From assembly GCA_021801945.1 (NCBI GenBank), contig JAKABE010000216.1, positions 1 to 6,089 on the forward strand: DNA of 6,089 nucleotides, in the 5' to 3' direction. The notes beneath the pieces are model-generated. The model was not told the DNA's origin and did not search any database. It saw nothing but the letters and a program-made list of their open reading frames with translations. The stretch is from Acidobacteriota bacterium (GTDB taxonomy: Bacteria; Acidobacteriota; Terriglobia; Terriglobales; Acidobacteriaceae). How positions within the stretch are numbered: position 1 is the stretch's first letter; each line of letters starts with the position of its first letter. Positions 1 to 4,230 of this stretch are shown here, piece by piece. The translations under genes and the position numbers were made by a program.

Positions 1-69
1 AGGCGCTGCAAAGGCCGTGCCCGCACAAGTAAGCATCAAACAGCAGATTAAAGCCAGAGTCTTCTTCAT
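1..69 (-). CDS. Exported protein, N-terminal fragment (signal peptide only)
   Basis: Seen: an ATG at 69-67 on the minus strand opens a frame that runs off the left edge after 23 codons. The peptide begins MKKTLALICCLML and continues TCAGTAFAAP. It has two lysines, a hydrophobic core, and an A-F-A motif before A-P, which is a textbook Sec signal peptide with a type I signal-peptidase site after residue 21. The cysteine in TCAG lies five residues before that site and has no proper lipobox, so a lipoprotein is less likely. A Shine-Dalgarno stretch, AAGGA (82-78), sits 8 nt before the ATG, which supports the start. A GC-rich hairpin (89-109) lies just upstream in the leader. The mature protein is outside the window, so its function cannot be called; it should act in the periplasm, outer membrane or outside the cell. 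The fragment is too short for ordinary ORF finding. Confidence 0.72.
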   Translation of the reverse strand, partial: MKKTLALICCLMLTCAGTAFAAP

Positions 70-88
70 TGTCCGTGTCCTTTCCGCT

Positions 89-109
89 CCGCGGCCGCAT
101 GCGGCGCGG
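89..109 (-). promoter_or_regulatory. GC-rich hairpin in the leader of the exported-protein gene
   Basis: Seen: CCGCG and CCG (89-93, 95-97) pair with CGG and CGCGG (102-104, 105-109). This gives an 8-bp stem with a CATG tetraloop and one bulged base (94). The core GCCGCATGCGGC (94-105) is also a perfect 12-bp DNA palindrome. It lies about 7 nt upstream of the ribosome-binding site of the gene starting at 69. Inference: it could be an operator or an mRNA structure tuning translation or stability. In GC-rich DNA a structure like this can also arise by chance. Confidence 0.3.
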
Positions 110-485
110 GCGTTCTTTGAGGGGTTGGGGAAATACGGTATCCGGCCGCTTCACGAGAAATCGCGGTTGCGCTTTATCATCTACCTGAAACAGCCTATCG
201 TATCGGGAGCCATTCTCCAATCCTGGGAGCCCTGGCCGAGCCGCAACTTAGCTTGAGACGCAGTGGCCGGTTGCGGCACGCTGGCCGCAGATCCCAAATG
301 TGCCCGCCCAATCCGCAGCGGGGGTAAGGCCATCGCACACAGGCCACGGCGAAGGGGGCAAACGCGGCCCACTCCTCACCTTGAGGGGTGAGATGCGCCG
401 ACCGCGGTTAGGGAGGGCTGAGGGAGAGAATTCAAGAGGGGCTTTGTTGCCGGAGTCCGGAACTTGAAGGGGCCGCAGGCCGAGG

Positions 486-536
486 AAAAAAGAGGAGTTC
501 TTAGGCACCATCCGGAGATTGCGCCTAGGAACTCCT
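486..536 (-). terminator. Intrinsic terminator downstream of the response-regulator gene
   Basis: Seen: read on the minus strand, AGGAGTTCCTAGGC (536-523) pairs with GCCTAAGAACTCCT (506-493) over 14 positions with a single mismatch. The loop is 16 nt (522-507). One C (492) and then a run of six T (491-486) follow the stem. A long stem followed directly by a T tract is the classic Rho-independent layout, and only the minus strand has the T tract. It lies about 125 nt past the stop of the response-regulator gene and would end that transcript, or a small RNA made from 537-661. The 16-nt loop is larger than usual for a terminator. Confidence 0.75.
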
Positions 537-661
537 TCCCCAGATCTGCGTTGTTTCTGTTAAGAGGATTGTGGAAAGCGGCCGACTCACACAAGAGTAC
601 TTAAGGGCAGTGCCTCTTAGTAACCGAATGTTGTACCAATTAGTAATGAGATAGGGCGAGA

Positions 662-1360
662 TTAGGTATCCGCATTGGGGCTCTGGGTTTGGCTGCACGA
701 AGAGAGCCGCGAGAGGCTGAGCGCAAACATCGAGAGTTTGATGCGGTTATCGGCGCCGGTCTTGCGCATCAGCCGTCCGACGTAGGCCTTCACGGTGCGC
801 TCCTCGATGCCCAACTCGGCGGCGATTTCACGATTCGAGCGAGCGGTCAGGATCAGCTCCAAAACCTGCCGCTCACGGGCGGTGAGCCGCCGGCCTGAGG
901 CGGTGAGGGCGTTGCTGGCGGGGAACTTCAGGAGCCTGTCGATGAGCTGGGAAAGGAGGCGGCGCGGCGCCCAGATGGATCCGGAGGTGACGACTTCGAT
1001 GGCTTTGCGGACCATCTCCGGGCCCGCGGTCAAATCCAGATAGGCACGGGCGCCAGCGACGATTGCGTTCATCACCAGCTCGTCCTCGCCCTCCGGCCCA
1101 ATGACGATGAGGCGAATATCCGGGCGGACGCGGCGAACGGTCTCCAGGGTTTCCATACCGGAGGAGGCATGGAGATCGATGACCAGGTATTCGAGGTCGC
1201 CGGTGGCCAACAGTTCCTGGGTGGCGCCACTGACTGGAAGGAGGCGCGGCTGGCCCTTCTGAGCCGGCTGGTCAAAGATGCTGCTGAGCCCCGCCAGACG
1301 AATGGGCTCGTCCGCAACCAATCCGATGCGAATAGGCTCGGCGATTCTGCTCGCGGACAT
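662..1360 (-). CDS. NarL/FixJ-type response regulator with an atypical receiver domain
   Basis: A 232-residue transcription factor with an N-terminal receiver (about residues 10-128) and a C-terminal LuxR/GerE helix-turn-helix (about 157-215). The HTH is clear: LTARERQVLELI, then NREIAAELGIEERTVKAYVGRLMRK. The receiver keeps the acidic pair D17/E18 and the expected phospho-acceptor D62 in LVIDLH. However, the switch Ser/Thr after beta-4 is replaced by G88 (LIVIGPEG), and the conserved Lys after beta-5 is missing (AYLDLTAGPE, where the family usually has GYLLKD). Phosphorelay signalling may therefore be altered or absent. It would bind promoter DNA in the cytoplasm, but its target genes are unknown. 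No sensor kinase gene lies in the window. The start is supported by GGGAGAGG (1372-1365), 4 nt before the ATG. It lies 122 bp downstream of dcd on the same strand and ends 125 nt before a strong terminator, so transcription from the dcd promoter is possible. The fold and family are confident; the gene name is not assigned. Confidence 0.9.
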   Translation of the reverse strand: MSASRIAEPIRIGLVADEPIRLAGLSSIFDQPAQKGQPRLLPVSGATQELLATGDLEYLVIDLHASSGMETLETVRRVRPDIRLIVIGPEGEDELVMNAIVAGARAYLDLTAGPEMVRKAIEVVTSGSIWAPRRLLSQLIDRLLKFPASNALTASGRRLTARERQVLELILTARSNREIAAELGIEERTVKAYVGRLMRKTGADNRIKLSMFALSLSRLSSCSQTQSPNADT

Positions 1361-1401
1361 TGCGCCTCTCCCGTAGCGCTAAAGACAACCGTCGGCAATA
1401 C

Positions 1402-1427
1402 GGCGCAAGCAGCGTTCTGCTGGCGCC
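1402..1427 (-). promoter_or_regulatory. Strong hairpin between dcd and the response-regulator gene
   Basis: Seen on the minus strand: GGCGC (1427-1423) and AGCAG (1421-1417) pair with CTGCT (1412-1408) and GCGCC (1406-1402). This gives ten base pairs, one internal mismatch and a 4-nt loop (AACG). It lies about 56 nt after the dcd stop and 42 nt before the response-regulator ATG. No T tract follows on either strand, so it is not a standard intrinsic terminator. Inference: an mRNA stabiliser or processing site between two cotranscribed genes, or a leader structure of the regulator gene. Confidence 0.45.
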
Positions 1428-1482
1428 AAGGAAACAACAAGGGTAACCTACCTGCGCACCGGGATCGCCCGCCTGGGGCTCC

Positions 1483-2037
1483 TTAGAGTTTGGGAAGCAC
1501 AATTCCCTGCTGCTTCTGATACTTGCCCTTGCGATCCGCATAGCTGATCTCGCAGGCCTCGTCGGAGCGGAAGAACAGAATCTGGCACAGTCCTTCGTCA
1601 GCATAGATTTTGGCCGGCAAGGGCGTGGTATTGGAGATCTCGAGGGTCACAAAACCCTCCCACTCCGGCTCAAAGGGCGTAACGTTCACGATGATTCCGC
1701 AACGCGCATACGTAGACTTGCCAACGCAGATCGTCAGGACATCTCTGGGAATACGAAAATATTCAACCGAACGCGCCAATGCAAAGGAATTTGGTGGAAT
1801 AATCACCGATTTTGCCTGCACCGAGACGAAGGACCGCTCGTCGAAGGCCTTCGGATCGATGATGGCGCTGTTCACATTGGTAAAGATTTTAAACTCGTCG
1901 GAGACTCTAAGGTCGTATCCGTAGGAGGAAAGGCCATACGAGATCACTCCCGCGGCCACCTGCTTTTCGCTGAAGGGCTCGATCATGCGATGCTTGAGGG
2001 CCTGTTCCCGGATCCACCGGTCGCTTTGAATTGCCAT
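1483..2037 (-). CDS. dcd: dCTP deaminase
   Basis: A 184-residue cytosolic enzyme that deaminates dCTP to dUTP plus ammonia. The dUTP is then converted to dUMP for thymidylate synthesis. Seen: the family landmarks in order are SSYGYDLRV (38-45), [20 protein letters not shown] (81-100), [23 protein letters not shown] (106-128), [19 protein letters not shown] (131-149) and a C-terminal [11 protein letters not shown] (168-178). By alignment to the E. coli enzyme, S108 and R112 match the active-site Ser and Arg, and E133 in TLEIS matches the catalytic Glu. The sequence follows the shorter form typical of Pseudomonas and many other bacteria, so I call a monofunctional deaminase. A bifunctional dCTP deaminase/dUTPase of the archaeal type is less likely. 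The start is firm: GAGGAGA (2047-2041) lies just upstream of the ATG, and a good promoter (2117-2145) and a palindromic leader precede it. It diverges from the IHF/HU gene. Confidence 0.96.
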   Translation of the reverse strand: MAIQSDRWIREQALKHRMIEPFSEKQVAAGVISYGLSSYGYDLRVSDEFKIFTNVNSAIIDPKAFDERSFVSVQAKSVIIPPNSFALARSVEYFRIPRDVLTICVGKSTYARCGIIVNVTPFEPEWEGFVTLEISNTTPLPAKIYADEGLCQILFFRSDEACEISYADRKGKYQKQQGIVLPKL

Positions 2038-2086
2038 GCGTCTCCTCTTGTGCTGCTGCGGTAGATAAAGGGCGTCTCAAGGGAAA

Positions 2087-2102
2087 GAGCCGCGCGCGGC
2101 TC
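2087..2102 (-). promoter_or_regulatory. Perfect 16-bp palindrome in the predicted dcd leader
   Basis: Seen: GAGCCGCGCGCGGCTC reads the same on both strands. On the minus strand it lies about 8 nt inside the predicted dcd transcript and some 40 nt before the ribosome-binding site. It is followed by TTTCCCTT, a short pyrimidine run. Inference: as RNA it could fold into a stable 6-bp stem with a 4-nt loop and act as a weak attenuator or 5'-end stabiliser. As DNA it could be an operator for a dimeric repressor acting on dcd or on both divergent genes. Confidence 0.45.
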
Positions 2103-2116
2103 CGACTCGAAGATTC

Positions 2117-2145
2117 ATCTTACGCAACGCTAATGCGATTGACAA
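2117..2145 (-). promoter_or_regulatory. Sigma70-type promoter for dcd
   Basis: Seen on the minus strand: a -35 box TTGTCA (2145-2140, five of six consensus bases), a spacer of exactly 17 nt (2139-2123), and a -10 box TAAGAT (2122-2117, four of six). The predicted transcription start is near 2110. This leaves a leader of about 70 nt that contains the 16-bp palindrome and the GAGGAGA ribosome-binding site. Position and spacing fit dcd well. Confidence 0.6.
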
Positions 2146-2236
2146 ATCCGCCACTGCGGTGCGCGGTTGGAGCCCTTCCTGGGGCTGGAAGCGCGCCCAG
2201 TAGGGCAAATTTCTCACCATGCCGCTCTCGGGGTAG

Positions 2237-2265
2237 TTTCCTAATCGCAGCAAAATCTGTACTAT
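2237..2265 (+). promoter_or_regulatory. Possible promoter for the IHF/HU gene
   Basis: Seen: a -10-like TACTAT (2260-2265) with a poor -35 candidate TTTCCT (2237-2242) 17 nt upstream. If used, transcription would start near 2272. That is downstream of the ATG at 2264, which agrees with translation beginning at the TTG at 2321. The match is weak. Confidence 0.25.
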
Positions 2266-2308
2266 GACCCCAGAAGGGCGTAGTACGTTCCATACCATTC
2301 GCGCCCCT

Positions 2309-2313
2309 GAGGA
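2309..2313 (+). promoter_or_regulatory. Ribosome-binding site that decides the TTG start of the IHF/HU gene
   Basis: GAGGA lies 7 nt before the TTG at 2321-2323. The upstream in-frame ATG at 2264 has no purine-rich Shine-Dalgarno stretch before it. It would also add 19 residues that are not part of the HU fold. Confidence 0.6.
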
Positions 2314-2320
2314 TACTCCA

Positions 2321-2611
2321 TTGATCAAACAGGACATCGTTCATCACGTGGTCGAACGCACCGGCTTGCCGCGCACCAAGGCCGAGGCCGCAGTGGATAC
2401 GGTCTTCGAGGGTCTCAAGGAGGCCCTGGCCGCCGGCGAGCGCATCGAGCTGCGCGGGTTTGGCGTCTTCAGTGTCCGCGCCCGCAAAACCGGCATCGGC
2501 CGCAATCCCCGCACCGGAACTGAGGTCAGTATCGCTCCCGGCAAGGCCGTGCGCTTCAAGCCGGGCAAGGAGCTGCACACACTGGCCACGGGCAGTGCCT
2601 CTCAATCCTAG
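2321..2611 (+). CDS. IHF/HU-family DNA-bending protein
   Basis: A small nucleoid-associated protein that binds the DNA minor groove as a dimer and bends it sharply. Seen from the TTG start (96 residues): the alpha-helical dimerisation half begins IKQDIVHHVVERTGL and AEAAVDTVFEGLKEAL. The beta-arm signature GFGVFSVRARKTGIGRNPRTG (46-66) follows, with P63 at the arm tip being the intercalating proline. The protein ends with GKAVRFKPGKEL (74-85) and a short Ser/Thr/Ala tail. The length matches the usual 90-100 residues. The RIELRGFGVF and RNPRTG motifs look closer to IHF-alpha-like proteins than to classic HU, but I leave the symbol open. TTG at 2321 is preferred to the in-frame ATG at 2264 because it has a Shine-Dalgarno sequence and matches the family's N-terminus. 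It diverges from dcd and precedes the M50 gene by 107 bp on the same strand, with no clear terminator between, so the two may be cotranscribed. Confidence 0.93.
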   Translation: MIKQDIVHHVVERTGLPRTKAEAAVDTVFEGLKEALAAGERIELRGFGVFSVRARKTGIGRNPRTGTEVSIAPGKAVRFKPGKELHTLATGSASQS

Positions 2612-2691
2612 AGCGGCCTTCCAGTCTGTATGCGGCCTGTTCAGCGCCGTGCAGTGTGGCTTTTACTTGAGGAAAGAGCCAGGCAGCAATT

Positions 2692-2712
2692 GGAGCTTGC
2701 TCCTACAGGAGC
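2692..2712 (+). promoter_or_regulatory. Two competing hairpins over the M50 ribosome-binding site
   Basis: Seen: GCTCC (2699-2703), loop TACA, GGAGC (2708-2712) form a 5-bp stem that buries the Shine-Dalgarno sequence AGGAG (2707-2711), 7 nt before the ATG at 2719. An earlier GGAG (2692-2695), loop CTTG, can pair with the same CTCC (2700-2703) and would free the Shine-Dalgarno. The two folds exclude each other. Inference: a simple translation switch for the protease gene. The stems are short and the idea depends on the 2719 start being real. Confidence 0.3.
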
Positions 2713-2718
2713 TGGACG

Positions 2719-3777
2719 ATGATTGCAGCGGGTTCCGCACGGGGTGGAAAGCGCAGATGGCCGGTGCGGTCCGTCAGAACGGTTGAGGTATGTGCGCGCT
2801 CCCCTGCGAGGCCTGGGCCAGCGCAGGGAGGTCGAGAAACGAGTAATCCGTTGCCTCCAGTCTTTCGCAAGTATGGGCTGCCGGCAGTACTGTTCACCGC
2901 CAGCGTAGCGACCACCACCGCTGACGGCGCCCGCTTCATGCAGAACTTCATCGAAGGCCTGCCGCCGGTAGCGCACGACTCCGACCTGTGGCCCTGGGGC
3001 TGGCTTTGGCGCCACCCTCATCTCTTCGTCTCCGGCTTCGCCTTCTCGCTTACCCTGCTGGGCATTCTGCTGATTCACGAGTTCGGCCACTACATTGCCT
3101 GCTGCGTCCACCGCATCCGAGCCACGCTGCCCTGGGTTTTGCCCGCGCCCACGCTGAGCGGCACGGTCGGCGCGGTGATTCAGATCCGCTCCCGCATCCC
3201 CACACGCGACGCGCTCATGGACGTGGGGATCTACGGTCCCCTAGCCGGCTATATTGCCTCAATGGCGGCCGTGGCGGTGGGCTTCTCGCTGAGCGCATTC
3301 GCTCCGCCCAAGGCGCCCCCCGGCATCGTCCGCTTTGGCGGCGAGCCGCTCACGCTCCGCATGGTGCACGCCCTGCTCCTGCGCTGGAATCCGGCGATTC
3401 CGTCTTTCCACCAGAGCACACCGCATCCGGTTCTGGTAGCGGGCTGGATCGGCCTGTTCATCACCTCGCTGAACCTCCTTCCCGGCGGCCAGCTCGACGG
3501 CGGACATATTCTCTACGCCATCTCCCCTCGCCTGCACGAGATCTTCACCCGCGGACTGCCTTTCGCGCTGTTTCTGGCCGGCGTGGTTTATTGGGTGGGC
3601 TGGTTTTTATGGGGGGCTCTTCTGTTGCTTCCGGCCATGCGCCACCCCAAAGTTCCGCTCGATTCCGAATTGTCCCGCGGCCGGGCGGTGCTGGGCCTCG
3701 TGGGGCTGGTCATTCTCCTGCTCACCTTCACGCCCACGCCCTTTTACAACGGCTCGCTGTTCTATTTCTTGCACTAG
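2719..3777 (+). CDS. Site-2 protease family (M50) intramembrane zinc metalloprotease
   Basis: A polytopic membrane protease of 352 residues that would cleave substrates within the membrane. Seen: the zinc motif HEFGH (120-124; H120, H124 and catalytic E121) sits at the end of a hydrophobic span (102-119). The second motif NLLPGGQLDGGH (252-263) supplies the third zinc ligand, D260. A conserved GIYGPLAGY (170-178) lies between them. Hydrophobic segments lie at about 53-71, 102-120, 138-155, 172-195, 237-256, 280-305 and 323-340. No PDZ domain is visible, which separates it from RseP/EcfE. Its substrate is unknown, and no sigma or anti-sigma factor gene is adjacent. The start is the weak point: ATG 2719 has AGGAG 7 nt upstream, but residues 1-45 are Arg/Pro/Gly-rich with unlikely codon use. 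Translation could instead begin near the TTG at 2851. A 141-bp gap with two dyads separates it from the downstream small peptide gene. Confidence 0.9.
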   Translation: MIAAGSARGGKRRWPVRSVRTVEVCARSPARPGPAQGGRETSNPLPPVFRKYGLPAVLFTASVATTTADGARFMQNFIEGLPPVAHDSDLWPWGWLWRHPHLFVSGFAFSLTLLGILLIHEFGHYIACCVHRIRATLPWVLPAPTLSGTVGAVIQIRSRIPTRDALMDVGIYGPLAGYIASMAAVAVGFSLSAFAPPKAPPGIVRFGGEPLTLRMVHALLLRWNPAIPSFHQSTPHPVLVAGWIGLFITSLNLLPGGQLDGGHILYAISPRLHEIFTRGLPFALFLAGVVYWVGWFLWGALLLLPAMRHPKVPLDSELSRGRAVLGLVGLVILLLTFTPTPFYNGSLFYFLH

Positions 3778-3812
3778 GGCAGTTTTCGCCAGAAGAAAAT
3801 ATCATTGCGAAT

Positions 3813-3854
3813 TGAGCAAAGTCTGCTCACTCATTTTGAGTTTGAGCGTCAAAC
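3813..3854 (+). promoter_or_regulatory. Two consecutive dyads upstream of the small exported peptide gene
   Basis: Seen: TGAGCA (3813-3818) / TGCTCA (3824-3829) with a 5-nt loop, then GTTTGA (3840-3845) / TCAAAC (3849-3854) with a 3-nt loop. Both are perfect 6-bp stems. They lie between the M50 stop (3777) and the small peptide ATG (3919). The first is followed by a loosely T-rich stretch, CATTTTGAG, so it could be a weak terminator for the M50 transcript. The second resembles an operator-type dyad. No confident promoter boxes were found nearby. Confidence 0.35.
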
Positions 3855-3918
3855 GATCTACGCGCCGGTCGTGCAGCCCTACCGCTAATCCAATGGCCGG
3901 CGCCTTCCTGAGGTGACA

Positions 3919-4077
3919 ATGAAGAAGGTAGCACTCCTTTCGTTCCTGGCGCTCGCAGCCACTGGCGCATTTGCGGTGACGCCCCAATACACGGCGATAA
4001 CTCCACAATTTGGGGTCACGAGCCATATGGGAAAGAAGCATAAGACGAAGAAGCACAAGAAGCATCATAAGATGTAG
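3919..4077 (+). CDS. Small exported Lys/His-rich peptide
   Basis: A 52-residue peptide of unknown function. Seen: a clear Sec signal peptide (MKKVALLSFLALAATGAFA) is followed by a predicted cut after residue 19. The mature chain of 33 residues has two parts. The first contains an imperfect repeat, TPQYTAI then TPQFGVT (21-34). The second is a strongly basic tail, GKKHKTKKHKKHHKM (38-52), with eight lysines and four histidines and no acidic residues. There is no cysteine. The start is very secure: GAGGTGA (3910-3916) is a full-strength Shine-Dalgarno sequence placed 5 nt (from GAGG) before the ATG. The layout (signal peptide plus Lys/His-rich disordered chain) resembles the acid-shock protein Asr of enterobacteria, though this one is much shorter and homology is not shown. 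Possible roles are periplasmic metal or proton buffering, or binding to an anionic envelope or nucleic-acid surface; all are inference. A hairpin follows 17 nt after the stop. Confidence 0.75.
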   Translation: MKKVALLSFLALAATGAFAVTPQYTAITPQFGVTSHMGKKHKTKKHKKHHKM

Positions 4078-4094
4078 ATTGACTTTACCTCGAT

Positions 4095-4121
4095 GGGTGC
4101 GCGCTTTGCACGAGCGCACCC
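4095..4121. terminator. Hairpin at the convergent junction of the small peptide gene and priA
   Basis: Seen: GGGTGCGC (4095-4102) pairs perfectly with GCGCACCC (4114-4121) over 8 bp around an 11-nt loop. It starts 17 nt after the small peptide stop and lies about 110 nt past the priA stop on the other strand, so it could end both transcripts. Neither side has a T tract, so it is not a standard intrinsic terminator. It could equally be a dispersed palindromic repeat unit. The rest of 4122-4230 shows no convincing gene. Confidence 0.42.
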
Positions 4122-4230
4122 TACAGGCCACACCTTCAAAATGACTGCGTTGTTCTGAGTGTGAGGGGAGTCAACACTAGATCTCCTGCAATGCGCGTCC
4201 ACTCGGCGATTTGCTGACTGACTGCTTTCC

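Larger units (their letters stand above)
70..661. other. Long intergenic region without a convincing gene
   Basis: About 590 bp separate the exported-protein start (69) from the response-regulator stop (662). Open frames here have no family resemblance, poor codon character and no good ribosome-binding site, so I call none of them. What it holds: the leader and presumably the promoter of the gene at 1-69; an 8-bp inverted repeat GCCGCAAC (240-247) / GTTGCGGC (270-277); a small hairpin CTCACC (375-380) / GGTGAG (387-392); a strong minus-strand terminator (486-536); and a weak 5-bp pairing AAGAG (593-597) / CTCTT (614-618). No tRNA or recognisable structured RNA family was seen. A small RNA ending at the terminator is possible but not demonstrated. 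Confidence 0.6.

Noticed and set aside
17..256. 79-codon frame on the plus strand at the left edge
   Set aside because: It overlaps the well-supported exported-protein start on the minus strand, has no family resemblance, and has no good ribosome-binding site.
240..277. 8-bp inverted repeat GCCGCAAC / GTTGCGGC as a terminator or operator
   Set aside because: The 22-nt loop, absence of a T tract and lack of a nearby gene end or promoter make it no better than chance. It is recorded only in the intergenic entry.
248..511. 87-codon minus-strand frame in the long intergenic region
   Set aside because: No ribosome-binding site, no domain, unlikely composition, and it begins inside the terminator hairpin.
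2139..2144. Perfect TTGACA on the plus strand as a -35 box for the IHF/HU gene
   Set aside because: No acceptable -10 box lies 16-18 nt downstream (the sequence there is CGCGGT). The bases overlap the better dcd -35 box on the other strand.
2612..2690. Terminator for the IHF/HU gene
   Set aside because: Only 3-4 bp stems (for example GCC/GGC before TTTT near 2670) could be found, which is too weak to call.
2988..3815. 275-codon frame on the plus strand overlapping the M50 gene
   Set aside because: It is an Arg/Pro/His-rich product in another frame of a gene whose zinc motifs are intact, so it is a shadow frame.
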